Positions 40,409-54,300 of a stretch of 64,000 bases of DNA are shown here, in pieces. The stretch's first letter is position 1, and every line of letters starts with the position of its first letter. The position numbers were made by a program, and so were the translations under genes. The stretch spans positions 434,001-498,000 of the forward strand of contig JAPWGK010000006.1 of NCBI GenBank assembly GCA_029641185.1, read 5' to 3'. This DNA comes from Pseudofabraea citricarpa (Eukaryota; Ascomycota; Leotiomycetes; Helotiales; Dermateaceae). Below the pieces are notes generated by a model. It saw only the letters and a program-made list of their open reading frames with translations. It did no database searches and was not told the DNA's origin.

Positions 40409-41499
40409 GGCAAACAGACAAATCAAATCAAATCAAAATCAAGACGAGACGAGACGGGCCGCTCCCTTCCCCCTTCGGATTTTTAAATCCCCTTAAAACC
40501 TCGCTCGACTCTCTGCCTCTCTCTCTCTCTCTCTACCCAAACCTCAGACCGCAAACGCAACCACCGCCATCTCGCTTTAAAAAAAACACCACCTTCGGCC
40601 TTCAGCCAGCCCTCGGCGGCGTTTTTTGTCAATTGATTCTCGTCACGCTTGAAATCTCCAATGCCGTGGATTTGGAAAGGCCGCCCGTCACTTGAGTTAA
40701 TATCGAGGTAGGTTGGTCGGGATACTGTAGCACTCAGAGCCAATTTTATACTTCCCTTACCAGCCTTATCACGTTGTCCCATCCGCCACTTCCCATCACC
40801 CATCACTAAGTTCATCGAGTAAAATTAAATTGAAAAAAGCGCCTTTTATTTTCTACAACTCCAGTGCGTAAAAACATTCTTCTAGTTGTTCTGGAAGTAG
40901 AAGTCAGACTAGCGTGTCACAATAACTCTGTGCATCCATCTTTGCCACCATTTGTAAAAGACACACAAAAAACACCAAGGCCCCCCACCCCCCACTTCCC
41001 ACCATGCTTCCGTGTATGCAGCCAGAGGAATTGAGAATCAAGACACAAACAAATATCAAACAGCGATACTCAGAAGAAGAAGAGAAAAAGGACCAGCAAT
41101 CTGCTGTGGCAAGCCTAGAAGCCCTTCAAATGCATTAGCCGCCACGTGCGATCTTCCAGCTGTCCCGTCAGACGAAGCAAAACGCCACGAAAACCAAAGT
41201 CCGATAATGCAACCACCCAGCCACCTCCAGAGAGAGAAAGGAGAGAAGTCATCAAAGCATTCGAATCATTGTCTGTGTGTTGCCAGACCAAGTTGATGAA
41301 AAAGGACGTCTAAGAACGGAGGAAGAAACTCGATCGAAGGTGGACACCGAAAATGCAGATCAGCGACCCCATATGATACAAGTGTGCTGCAGGCCTGTGC
41401 GAATTATTAAGCAATAAGGAGATTCTGCTTTGATGACCGGTAATATGGACTTTTGTTTTTCTTCGCAAGATTGAGGCACCTTATAACAAGAAGAACAAC

Positions 41500-43384
41500 C
41501 TAATGCTCATACTTGGGCTGAGGAGCTTGTCCACCATTATCTGTTCGAGGTCAGCTTGCGCACTCAAGAGGGAAAAGACAGGGTGTAATGACGTTGGCTA
41601 TACATCTGAGGTTGGTTTCCGTATGGTGAGGTAGGATAACCCGAGTACATCTGCGAGTGGGATTGGCTGTACTCCTGAAGCTGTTGGACACCACCAGCGG
41701 GAGCTGCCTGGTATTGGCCAGGGACTTGAGAGCCAGGTTGGTAGCTTATCGGTGGCAGTTGAACCTGAGCTTGAGCGCCTTGGTATCTAGTTGGTGGAGC
41801 ACCTTCGGCTTGCTGGCCGTCAGGGGCCGCAATAGCCGTTCGAGCGCGATCTTCTTCAGCTTTGCGTTGGCTTTCCTCCTCCTTCTTGCGTGCCTTCCAC
41901 TCCTTGCGGATTTCTTTGAATTCTGTTACACAAAATGTGTTAGTGTGCTGGTGTTACACAAAGGATCCCAAGGTTCTGGTAGACCCATGCTAGCTCAGGC
42001 CAGATGAGGTTATCCCCAGCCCATGTTGGAACTAGCCCCAACGCCAACGAAAATCATCCCGCGTATCGCAAAAGCAACCGACTAGGGATACCGGACATGT
42101 GCGCAAGCGTGGGGAAGTACATGAGATTAATTCAACCTCACGAATATGCATCGTGCGACGAGACAAAGAAATCAAGGCATGAAACCTCGCAATTTTTGAC
42201 GGATTGGCAACATACCTTCAGGAGTGCGCTTAGTTCCGTGCGACTGCATCGTCACATGGGCATTGAGATGGTTCAAGGTGCCGTACGCCTTTTCACAGCC
42301 ATTCCATCCACACTTGTACATGCGCTCGATCTCTTCGTAGCGTCTTCGGGGCCGTTTATGCTGCTGAGCACCGGGGATGGGAACGAACGAGTAAACCTGC
42401 GAGAGAGGGTGCTGGTGAGCGTTAGCAGCCACCACAACCAAAAAAAAAAGTCCGGAGGAGAAAGGAGATTTGTGTGCCCGATCTGAGCTGCCCCTCTGAC
42501 ACGCTTCACCGTCTCGCGGATTCCGATCCACACAGGATTGACGCGTCCCCGTGGTCAAGTTGCTGGAGCGCCATGCGTCTGTTTCACTACAAGAAGAATC
42601 TACTTACTTGACCAGGACGAGCTCCAGCTGGGGCAGCAGAAGTTGGCGTTTGGGCGCCGCTTACCGCATATCCTGCTGGCACATGTTGAGGATGGCCGCC
42701 ATATCCCGCCCAATCTGGTCTTGGTTGTGCGTACATGGCGCCGGGGTGCTGTGGGTAACCGTGATGCATCTCTTGCTGAGGAGGGTAGGGAGAGTATTGT
42801 CCGCCGTTGGGGGGGTAGGTTGGGCTCGAGGCTGCGATTGATGGATCTATGGGTACATCGGAGTCAGACTTGATTTGTGCATTTTGATGGTTGGCACGGC
42901 CATCTTGCAAAGGCAGGGACGGACTTGTTGATTGAGCCATTGCTCCGCTGCTACCAGCCTGGTTGTTCGGTGGGTATTGACGCTGGATGTGTTCTGGGAA
43001 GGAGGCCGAACGCGCAGAGGCGGGATAGACACCGTACTCTGAGGTCGGGGTCGCTGAGGTCGAGTAGGTCTGGGGGTTCGCGCGCACCTCTTGTTGCGGA
43101 GTGAACTGGGCAGCAGACGCGTGATCTGCAGGAGTATCTTCAGACTGGGGCTCGTTGAACGCGCTTGAGAATGGTGAGTGCAAACCTGACTGCGGGAATT
43201 CGGGTGCACCACGTTCCATAGAATTCTTCTCAGGATTCGTAAAGGCGCCCAGAAGCGTGCTCAGGGTCGCTTCGGTATCGCGGTTGTCGACGTCTTCGTG
43301 GTGGTTTGGAGTGGGTAAAGAAGTAGACTTGGTGGTGGTGGTGGTAGTGGTGAAAGGATGCTGCTGTGTAGAGACCAAGGACAT
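41500..43384 (-). CDS. C2H2 zinc-finger protein, probable transcription factor, 442 aa
   Basis: Four exons (42608-43384, 42216-42396, 41593-41922, 41500-41540) encode 442 aa. The N-terminal 259 residues are disordered and Pro/Gln/Ser-rich, with a Thr run near the start. Exon 2 carries a basic stretch (KRPRRRYEEIERMYKC) and one C2H2 finger with ligands Cys288, Cys293, His306 and His312 (C-x4-C-x12-H-x5-H). A charged helix (EFKEIRKEWKARKKEEE) follows, then a Gln/Pro/Tyr-rich tail. This is a filamentous fungal family of nuclear C2H2 proteins; I cannot name the orthologue. The last intron (41541-41592) uses donor GTCATT and gives the ending MYSQHNGGQAPQPKYEH. Unspliced, the protein would end ...SQRHYTLSFPS. 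A long gene-free region lies upstream, consistent with a large promoter or leader. Confidence 0.85.
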
Positions 43385-44808
43385 ACTACAGCTTCAACGA
43401 ATCTGGAGATGTCGGGTTGGTGGGCTAGTGACCACTACTAAAGGAAGTAGTGACTGCGCTTGGAGAGAAAGCGGATTGGCGTGTCGACAGGTACCGTTGC
43501 GGGCTTTGGGGTCAATCGATGCTCCCGACTCTTAGGGTGTCTCGGTGTCTAGGACGAACGTGTGGTGGTTTTTTTTTTCTTTCTCTTTCCCTTCCTTCCT
43601 TCGGCAAGGCGAGCACGATGGATGACCAAGGCCAGACAAGAATCTGGTAGCGTTGGGACTTGGGACTTGGAACTTGGGGGAGAAAATAGATAATCGACGA
43701 ATGCAAGCCACTTGTGCAGAGTATGATTGTTCTAAAGTGGCAAGGATGCGAGATTTAGGAGAATTTTTAGTCCGCGGCAGCTTGGGGGTATTGGTGCTGG
43801 TGCTGGGCTGGCGCTGGTGTCGGTGCTGGGGGGGGAGCAGTAGTGGTAGAAGTAGTAGTGGTGGTGGTAGCGGTTATTGAAGGAGGGGCGGCGATGGCGA
43901 TGGCGCTGTGTGGGTGATGCCTGTGAGTATTGTGTGGTGGTGGTGGTGGTGGTGTGTGTGCGTGGGAGAATACCGTAGTGAGATGGAGGCAAGCTGAGCC
44001 TGAGAGAGCCTGAGCTTTGGGGGGGTGTGAGGGTGAGGGAGGGGAGGGGGTGTGATGAGCAGGGACGTGTGTTCAGCAGTCAGTCAGTCAGTCGTGTTGT
44101 TCGGTGGTCGGAGTGGACAGCGGGGGGGGGATGGATGATGCTGGTGGTGCTGCTGCTGCTGGTGGTGGTGATGCTGGTACCGTAGTGCGTAGTGCGTAGT
44201 GCGTGGTGGGAGGAGAGCAGCAGCAACTCGCAGCTCGCAGCGACTCGAGGAAAGAGAAGCGTTAGGTAGAGTTGGGATTAGCAGGAAGAGGAGAAGTATG
44301 ATGATATGATTGTGGATGATGATTTTCGCCGAAGAAAGGCAAGACCGAGGACCGTGGATTTTTTACGCACGCCTTACTGCTTCGGGCGGGCTAGCGGGCT
44401 GTGCTGATGAAATGATGACAGGGTCTCCACTGGGTCGACCAGGGCCGACTGTCCAGCAGAGTCCGCGAACGGATAGGCGGCAAATCTAAGGCAGCAGGGA
44501 CGAGGGACTAGGCAGACCCAGAAAGGCGCCTGGGATGGGAGTGGGAGAGAGTCTGGGACGTGCGGGATTTGGAGGAGACTGACTGAAGGGGGGAGGTCTT
44601 GGTCTTGGCTCGAGGTTGGAGGTTGGAGGCTGGAGGCTGGAGGGGCTGGAGGCTGGTGGGCTGGATGCTTGGGTGGTGGTGGTGCTGCTGCTGCTGTACC
44701 GTATGCTGGATGCTGGATCGCTGGATCGCTGGGTGCTGGTAATGGTGGTGGTGGTGGTGGCAGACGACGGGGGGAGACAGACAGACAGAACAGACTGGCC
44801 GATACTGT

Positions 44809-44854
44809 AGAACAGAACAGAACAGAACAGAACAGAACAGAACAGAACAGAACA
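44809..44854. repeat. (AGAAC)n pentanucleotide microsatellite
   Basis: About nine uninterrupted AGAAC units, located roughly 1.4 kb upstream of the zinc-finger start codon. Confidence 0.95.
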
Positions 44855-47818
44855 GCAGAACAGCCTCTCGGCCACTGAAGAACCGCAAGAGAACAACTTC
44901 AGCCACGTTTACTGTACTTTACTGTACTGTAATGCCACTGTAACGCCTCTGCGATAATGCTCGCCAATATGCAAACCGCTATCACTCTCGGGCTCAGGCT
45001 CAGGCTCAGGCTCTTTCACTCACTCACTCTCTCTCTCTCACTCACTCACTCACTCGCTCGTTTACTCACTCCCACTACTCCACTCCCAACTCCAACAAAC
45101 AACAACCACAATATCAACCCCTGCCCGATTCCCTTCTTACGCAACTGGAAAGATACACTTTGCCTTTCCAGGGAACGGCGATCTCCTCCTAGCCTTTAGC
45201 TGGATCTTCACTGATGATCTCTAGTGCAAAGTCTAAACGTGTAGCGTCAGCGTCCCTCCAGATGCTTGCAGATCACGTCCGGGTCTTATTCGTCCCCTCG
45301 ACTCGCTGCTGAACGTGCTAGCGACTCCTGGCTTAGCCCTCACCAGCGGATCTCCAACCAATATCTGGCACTGCGTAATGGACTCGCAGCCGGGCCAGAT
45401 GCTCACGACCGCCCCCGGATCAGGGATTCCTGTCGCGTAGATTGGCTGGCCAATGCAGCTCGGGGTGGAGAGAGTGGGAGCGAGGGAGGGAGAAGGCAAG
45501 AGAAAAGATGCTCGACACAGCTCAGACTCCTCCTCCCGACCCCTCAAGGATGCTCCCAATATTGAATGATGGTATTTGAATAATGCTATCCTCCTCTTTG
45601 TCCAGCCAGGCCAGGCCAGGGCAACCTCCTGGCCGGAGATGACGCTATCACCGGGTCGAGAACACGCCCGTGAGAGTGGAGTCCAACCAAAAACTCAATT
45701 CACTCTCTTGTATTTTGGTTTTTTGACTTTTCGAGTCAACACACACTGTCTTGTGAGAGCGACGGGCGACTGTTTGGGAAGGTCACCCAATTGGCAATGG
45801 CAGCAGGCAGGCAGGCAGATCTAGATCCTGACCACCTCGTGTGCGCCCTCAGGGTGTGCCGTATCGGGATCGAGTCTGCTTCGATCCACGTCGTCTGTCT
45901 TGATGCGCCTACCGTCCTCTTCTCGCCCGATGCCTTATTACACGTGTTGTCCAACAACGGGCACTGCTGCTGGCGGCTGCGAGTGGTGCGGCTCTGCCTC
46001 GAGTCTGCGACTTGTCCGTCCAATGTTTAATGTTATGCGTGTGTGGCCCAGCAGGAGCACGGTAGACGGTAGGCAGACAGACAGACAGCGCACTTGGCTG
46101 CGGCCGTTGACGTGAAGGGTTGCACGACTCGAGTGGAGATGGGGATTGGGATTTGGCTTTGGCTTTGGGCTTTGGGCGCTTGGATCCTCGCGTCCAAGTC
46201 TGCCGGCAGTGTCAAGTTTGATGATTCTTGCGATGGCAGCAGCAGAGCCGGGCGAGTGGACGCACGTCGCACTCTCAGATGGTGCAGGTCTCGAGGAGCG
46301 ATCCGTTCTCTGTTTGACGACGGAGTCTCACTCCTTGTGATAGTGTCCGAAACGAACGAGCAAGTGCTGGAGTGAGCGTTGAAGCTTTAGGGACAGCGAG
46401 GCGAGAGACCTAGCGGTAGATCCGCCTGGTCCACGGTTCCTGCAGCAAATAACAACCTTTTGATACCTCGAGATTCACTTCGGCCTTGCGACAGGGAGCT
46501 TCCTCGAAACGGGTCTTTTCGAATCACGGATTCTTTGCTTCTGCTGAGGTCGTAATTCGGCCGCACGACTGACGATGCGGCGTGGCTGGACGGCAAAAGT
46601 CTCTGGAGCCGGATAATCTCGTCAGTGTCATATGTCAAATCAAGTCAATTCTCCCAGACGACACATTAATCCAAGCGCTGTATGCGCTGCCGGGGGGGAG
46701 GAGGGGGGTCGAATCTCGGGGAAAGCATCAGGAGATAATGAGCATGATCACAGATTATTGAGATTGGCGATGGTGCAATTGCCTTGGAGAAGGGGAGGGG
46801 AAGTGGGAAGGGGGGAGGGGGGAGAGCTAACTCGTTTCATTATAGCGTCGAAATGCACTACAGTGACTACACTCGACAACTTCTACTATCGCCAGGGCTG
46901 TGTATGTGGTTGTGGCCTAGCCCAACGAGCCCTGGTTAAGCTTATGCTTATGCTTTACAAAGTCATGCTTCACGGACCAGATAGAGCGGAGATGATGGCA
47001 AGCAGAGGTCTCTTTGGTGGCTCGCCCAGATGCAGGATTGAGATGTCGATGCTGTCTAAAGGATGGATATCGTCTCGTGGTGGGATGGGATGGGATGGAA
47101 AAAGGACGCTTGTGGTAGCGACCCAGATGTGCGGGAAGACTATCTGATGAGGTACAGTAGTGTGAGGTCAAGCTCATGCGATTGATTGAGTGATTCGTCT
47201 CTGCCAGTGCCAGCAACAATCGCGCGCTTCGTTTCAGACGACAGGCGCAGGGTTTCCAAGTACCGGTGCTTGGAGTAGCGTTTTGCGGGATAGCGTCAGC
47301 GATGATTGATGGATAGCAAAGCTAACGATATACTATGTTGTCTGGTATAGCGAGTGCAGAGACCAGCACGCACGGGTGATGGAACAATGCACGATGCACG
47401 ATGCACAATGCCTAATGCATCCACACCGTCGAGTACTGTACAGTAGTATGGTATGAGCAAAAGTAATAAAAAAAAAGGCGCGCGCTTGGATCGGCCGTAG
47501 AATGGTGGTGGATGAGATGAAGATGGGGGAGAGTCTTCTAGTCGGAACTTCTCTGGGTCCCTGGGACCCCGGGAGAAGAAAAGTCTTGGCCACGGTGACA
47601 AGATTCACAGAATCGCCAGACGACGGGGATGCAGCAGCTTCCAAGCAACCCAAGAAGATCCCAGTGGCCAGTCAGAGGTGGCCTGATGCGAGCAAAAGAC
47701 ATGGGGGGTCTCGGAAAACAACCAGGGGCCCTGTTTGGCTGCGCGACTTTTTTCTTCTGGGAGACTGGGAGAAACACATCTTAGCGATAGCCACAGCGAT
47801 AGAAAAAAAAAAGACATA

Positions 47819-47862
47819 CAGAGAGACAAGAGAGAGACAAGAGAGAGACAAGAGAGAGACAA
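47819..47862. repeat. (AGAGAGACAAG)4 tandem repeat
   Basis: Four near-perfect 11-bp units. Confidence 0.9.
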
Positions 47863-48636
47863 CGACAACGGCCTCGCTTGTGTGACGATGGGCGAGCATA
47901 GCTGGGCTGGTATTATTGGATAACTGGATAGACTCAGAAACACGAGTTGCTTTGTCCGAATCAAATCAATGAGCCACGAGTCGTCGTCGGTGTCGGTGTC
48001 GGTCCGCAGAGTGAGCTGATGATGCATCACATTATTTCACTCAACGCCCATGCCAATGCCCACGCACATCGGCTCTTGGTCGTCGTTCGTGATTCTCAAG
48101 AGCGAGCGGAGGCTACCACTCGGCAGGAAAGCCGTGTCCACTACTGTCCAGCGAAATCATGGAAGTAATGACATTTTGCAGCACGGGGACCACATTAGAG
48201 TTTGTCGCCTGGCCGAGAACATGTTGTTGGATGTTGGAGAGGTCGAGGGGGTTCAGATGTTCAGATGGTGGTGGGCTGCATGAGAAGGAGGGGTCGTAGC
48301 CTTGTTCTTGTCTACTTCCACACAAGCAAGCGATGAGCTGTCAACCGAGTCATCACTCCTGTACAGGTACAGTACTGATCAGAGAAACGAGATATCGTTA
48401 TGATGATCCATACCTCATCCAGTCCTCATCCAGCCCTCATCCAGCGAGAGCTCTCGGATTGCGACTTCCCGCAGACCGCTGCTCTCTCGCTCGACTTCCG
48501 ATGCATCAGCTGTATCTGTGCGATTCTACACAGATATCTCACTCACTCACTCTGCGACTTCGTACAGTGCATGGCATGTCCCACTTACCCATCCGGCCGC
48601 CGTGGAGTGGCGAGACTTGGGAACTCTCTTGCCTTG

Positions 48637-48637
48637 G

Positions 48638-48675
<38 letters not shown>
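48637..48675. repeat. (GCTT)n microsatellite
   Basis: About nine TTGC/GCTT units without interruption. Confidence 0.95.
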
Positions 48676-48677
<2 letters not shown>

Positions 48678-51356
48678 CGCCTTTTGATATCAGAACTGAG
48701 AACAGTCTGTTTCGTATATGCGTGCTCCTTCTCAAAGGGGATGCCGAACAAACGTGCCTGCCTGCCTGTCTGCCGTTCACACTCACTCACACTGCATTTG
48801 CCAATAATAATCATGGAAGGCGGCGACGAGAGAACAAGAGCTGGAAGTACCGAGATGAGGTCATCCGTATTTTGCGAATGCCTGCCTGTTGGAAAGATCA
48901 ATGATTAATGGAGTCTGGATGTCGCGTCGCATCGCCAGGGCTCCTCTTACTCCATGCGTCCGTCTTTGCCCCTCGTCTCCTCTCGTCTCCTCTTGTCTCC
49001 TCTCCTCCTCTCGTCCATCATCCATGACTCCATGTACGGGCGTACAATATGTACAGTTACAGTACATGTACTACTGTACGGGCAATCCTGCTTGGCAAGG
49101 GTCCACTGCCTCGTCGAATGCCATGCTCTGTCTCTCACTCTCACTCAAATCCTCGCAACTCTTCCCCACCTTGTCAGCTTGTCCCTCGCATTATTTCTGT
49201 GGGTAAAGATCGTGACAGAGAGAGAGAGAGGAAGACACACAAAAAGAAGTGGATCGCCGCCCACTCACCCCTTCGCTCTTCAGCTCCGTCCGCCAGAGCC
49301 GACGAAGTGACGAGAATATCCAAGGAACAGCCATGCAGCCCGTGTTGGGCAACAACGGAAGCGAACTCATACTCATACACTGGCAGGTCAGGCGACGAAA
49401 AGAGGGATCAAGAAAAGATTGCGAAGGCCAATCCTCTTGCCTGTCTCTGCTGCTGACTCTGCCATCGGGAACATCGCCCGGCCATCCCATCCCATCCCAT
49501 CCATCCCATCCATCCCTCGCCATCCCTCGCCCCCCAGCTCTTCTGCTATTACTCGCGGCCTACCTACCATGCTTGCTATCATCCCATCGGGAAGGCATAG
49601 GAGAAATTACGAGGTTGTTGAGAGTCAGTCAATTATCAATGGCGAACAGCTCCGCGGCAGATGTGAATACGACTGCATGCAAGCGAGGAGAAGGTGAAGC
49701 ACGTCCCCGTCCCCGTCCCCGTCTCCAGACAACGGCCACCAGCGAAGTCGATATGACATCTACATGGAATTAATATAGATTGGCATCTTCTTCGGGGTTG
49801 ATTAGTGCTAGATGCTAGATGCAAGTGCAAGTGTCAGGCAGTTGCAGTGTAGTGTGTGCGATAAGATCAGAAATGCCGGCCACAACTACTCCTCGTCCCC
49901 CTCCTCCCACCACCACCACCAACACAGCCAAAGCCCCAAACCCAAGATCAACAGCCTAATCGTTCACCCGCAGTAGCTCTTCCGCCGCAACGGTTTGTGG
50001 GAAGGATTAACACTGCCTGCTAAGCAACGGCCAGGGACACCTCACTAACGAAACGAGATTCCCATCCCATCGCCTCTTCCCCCAAACATGGCATTTCTGT
50101 AGACTCTGATCGAGCAGTTTAAGCAACGCCAACAGGGAAGGCGAAGAGCTTTAGTTCCGCTCTAAAAGGCGATCATTTTTTTTTTTTTTTGGAGCGACGA
50201 CAACTCCAACGACATGTCTTCCGAGCAAGCAAACGTCAACCGTTACAGTACCCCCATCCGGGGCCACGAAGCCCATCGGCAGTGGCCCATCTGATCTGCT
50301 GTGAGATACAGGACAGTGCAGGACAGGACAGGACAGGACGGAATCGCTGATCTTCCATCACACCCCCATCCTCAATCAGCGGTCAGCCGTCCGATGCCGA
50401 CCATTCTCGACTCGTCTTGGGCGCAGGAACGATAACAATAATGACAATAAAATAATAATAAGAACAGTTGCCAATTTTCTGGTTGCGACCCCCTCACAGA
50501 AGCAATTGTCGCATGATCCAATCACTTAGCCGCCAACAAAATGATAGCCCGATTCGGATGTTTGAAGGCCACAAACGCCTCGAAATCGAAACCCAAACCC
50601 AAACCCATCATCGAGGAGCTGCATTGCATGACGGTGTCCAAACATTCAGCCCTCGCGGCCAATTCCCACAAGGGTCAGAGATGCGTCTGAGTCGCCGTCC
50701 TATGGAATCTGGGATCTGGTGCTGCTGCTGCTGGTGCTCGCTCTGCCGACCCATGAGCCTGGCATGCTTTTTGGCCGAGGACTTTTGTCAGACTCGGTCG
50801 GTCATCAGACGCCACCCAAGCAATACAAAGACCAGTACGTAAAAAGAGCTGCATGAGACGGGGGAAAAGCGGGAAAGCGGGGGCCAGAGAGAGGATGAGC
50901 AGAACAAGACAAGCATGGGAAAGTGAAAATGAGAGTGGCCATGCAGGACGCAGAGATTGCCGTTCGATAGAGCAAGAAGGTTACTCGATGAGAATTGCCA
51001 ATTTCCCCAAATGGCATCCATATCATATCATATCATAATATAGCATAGCATAGCCGTAGCATATCATATCGTGTCGTATCCAATTCCTGGCCAAAAGGCT
51101 AAAGAGCAGACCGACCAGGTTGCTTTCCAGGTTTCCAGGTTTCCAGATGGACTGTCACAGAGTTTGCAGATGCCGTGGAAGCATTCTTCCTCGCAGCAGA
51201 GAAACAACAACAGAGAGTTGATCACAAATCATTATCGGCCCCCAGACTCCCAGGCTCGCTCGCAACCCCGTGACTCTTGGCATTCTAGACGCTACTGTAT
51301 CGCAGAGGTCCATAACCCCTGCTCTCATCATCCATCCATCGTCTCTCATCAGCTCT

Positions 51357-51383
51357 CATCATCATCATCATCATCATCATCAT
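51357..51383. repeat. (ATC)9 trinucleotide microsatellite
   Basis: Nine ATC units. An AATC tetranucleotide tract follows near 51,500-51,525. Both lie inside the long low-complexity frame at 51071-52378 and help explain it. Confidence 0.95.
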
Positions 51384-54300
51384 ATCCTCATGTCCTCACC
51401 AACCACCAACCACCAACCACTCACCTCCTCCTCCTACCACATCCTCCTCCACACTCCACACTCAGGCTCCATATCTCCCTCGGCCTGAAATATGTGTGCA
51501 ATCAATCAATCAATCAATCCATCAATCGCATGCAGATACAGCAGGCTGCGCTACGGCAGAAGCAAACGCCACCGCCATCACACATCTTCTGTGCACAAAG
51601 TCGCTCACTAGCATTTAAGGTTTGTCTGTACAGGCAATCCCTGAGTAACGTTCTCCGGCTGCTAAGTCTCCGCTACTTATGGAAAAGATGGATCCCAGAT
51701 GCCAGACTCTCTCTACCCTCTAGCTGCCGTGCACCACCGCCAGCAACAAGCAAGCACAAGCAAAGAGTAAGCAAGAGAACAACAGCACAAGGCCGCCATG
51801 TCGAACCCCTATTTACCCCGAAACGCCATGCCATGCCCTGCCCTGCCATGTCATCAGCAGGTTCAAGTGATGGCTCTAGCAATTTGGCTTCTGATCTCTC
51901 CCCACAGCCCATCAGCACAGGAGGGAGGCACAATCCGCAGCGCTATCAAAGCGCGTCTTTGCCTTTAACTTTCTTCGGCCGTGATTCTGCGTGGCATCTT
52001 CAACCAGATCCAGATTGCAACTCTATCAAACACCGAGGTTTGCTCTGGGAACTCGTTCGTGCCGAATCTCACCACCTCCTCATTCCCCCTTCTTTCCTTT
52101 GCCCATCGCATCGCCCGAGTCAAGACGTATCACGAGCCAGACAACCTTTCCAAGACATCCCAGAGCAGGGGCGGAAGTTTGCCGTGCTGGTACGGGCAGA
52201 GGTAGCCATCTCCACTTGTTATGTCTCCCATGAGCCACTCTTCGAGTATCGCCACGAGTCAGAGCACCAGCGTCGTCAAGCGTTCCAAGGAATCTACCCT
52301 ACCGTACATGTTCCTTCATCTCAGCTTCATGCTTTCAATCAAGTCAGTAGTCAAAGCACAATCCCGCCCGTGCAATAGACTTTCGACATAATAGGTAGTA
52401 CGTACGGACCCCTGAGGGATCTCAGCACCGTCGGCGGCAACCATTTTGGTTGATCGACGAAGATCCGGAAGAGGAGTCCGCCTTATTTCCAGATACTATG
52501 TCCTCCTTCTTGGGGTCCTCTGGCCTGGTTCTAGTTCAAGGCCGAATACGTGACCACCGGGCGCCTCGGCACTCCCTCGACTTATACCCGCTAGACTCTC
52601 GCAAGAGGCACAGTGGTATCTGGGCTGAGAGCTAGGTAATGATAGAGGATCTCCAAGCCACTGTACGCTAGCAGCACAGAAGGCTTTGCTGTTTTGGTTT
52701 TGGTTTGTAGGGGGGCTTGGGATCGAAAGAGGTCTGGAGCCTTTGACCCGGCTCGTGAAATGTTACTCGATACCTTTTGGTGGAACGTGAAGAGTTGAAT
52801 CACATTCCCCTTTGAATCCAACTTAGATCTTGGATCTGCGAACATTATCGCGTGGAAAACACAAAGACTCTAGATGGGAAGATTGTAGGTAAGTAGGTAG
52901 GCAGTTTCATGTGCATCATCTACATTCCACGGAAAAGTTTCTGAAAACCACATAATTATATGCTTTTTCAAACAGAGATATTGGAAATTGGTTCAATAGT
53001 GCACACTTGTTGTTCCTCTCTAAGCCTCCGAACTCAGGATTGACGAAGGTGTCTCTCTCCACTCTGACTCCATAGACATAACCCAGAGAAGTTTCAGCTC
53101 TGCGAGTTTTTAGTTTCTAACCCATGACACCTCAAAATCAGTGGCTTGCGAAGAACATAATTTCATCTCATCTCGAGGAAAGAAGACAAGGCATAAGTTT
53201 GACATATCTCGCCTACCTTACCCTCTCTCCTGACATACATACAGACATCACAGCTGTTTCTTTCCTGCCCCGAACTTGTCAAACAAACCAGACGGCATTG
53301 CAAGCTCGCCCGAAATGGCGTGCGCTTGTTTCCTCTTGTTTTCCTCGCCCTCCTCCCTTTTCTCCGACGTCTAGTGTAGCTTCGTCTGATACGAGTAGTG
53401 TTTAGTAATACAGTGTAGTGACGATGAGCCTCAAGATCTTTCTCTCTTTCTTCATCAATCAGCCCTGGGCTAGGAGGGAGGCTCGCAGCTAGGAGAAAAG
53501 AAACGCGCCGTCACGAAGTAGGTGTTTGTCCAATCTTGGTACTTGGTGATGGCGGCGGGCCTCGGGCGACGGTGACAGGTAACACGGACGACACTAGCAA
53601 TAGCAGTCGGCCTTGACTCGTCCGTCCATCATCGTGCAGTGCGGTGCAGTGCAATGCAAACAAAGAGCTAGCTGCCACTGTACTCGGGGTCCATTTTTTC
53701 TTCTCTTTCCTTCCACTGCCACTTCAGAGCGGCCGGGCGGGTGTCAGTGCTGTCTGTCAGCCATCCACAAACTAATCTGCCCTTCCTCGCCCTCGCGTTT
53801 ACCTTCGCCCGTACCGTGTCCTCGGGGCATGGCATGGCATGGCGCTCTGTCTGAGCACGGCGTTGCAAACATGAATGGATACATGCATTCGGCGAGCCCT
53901 ATTGGATCCCTTTTTCTCTCTCTCCTTCTCCTTTTGTTGCTTGCAATGGCATTTTGTGTGTGTGTGTGCCTGGGTGTCATGTTCTTCTCCTTTTCCTTCT
54001 TGCGAGATTAAAAGGGGTGTGGATTAATGGGATTGGGGATTGGGGATTGAGGACTTTGCAATGGGGGCTGAGGTGGAGGTTGTAGGTGCGTTGTTTTATT
54101 TCTTCCACTGCTCATGCTTGCTTGCTGAGTCGGAATCTCTTTCTGCTCGTCCTTTCCTTGTCCTTTCTTGTTTTGGTAGTGAAGGTGAAGGTGAAAAGGG
54201 GGAGCTTCTCGTCAGATGGCTGGTTGATTGATTGGCAGGAGGCTGTGCATCTCTGGTTCTTTCTCCCTGGTTCGCTGGCTGGCTGGCAATCATCCGTTAA

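Larger units (their letters stand above)
36491..41499. other. Gene-poor spacer upstream of the microprotein and downstream of the zinc-finger gene
   Basis: About 5 kb with no recognisable gene on either strand; the longest frames (about 100 codons) are low complexity. A GGGGGAGAG purine tract lies at about 36,563-36,596 in the leader region of the microprotein. Simple-sequence arrays cluster at 40.0-40.4 kb. Confidence 0.5.

Noticed and set aside
51071..52378. 435-codon open frame on the plus strand in the gene desert
   Set aside because: It begins with GTG, not ATG. It is dominated by Ser/His/Pro/Gln runs from ATC and AATC microsatellites, matches no family I know, and has no internal domain-like segment. 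A spliced or non-coding transcript is possible but unsupported.
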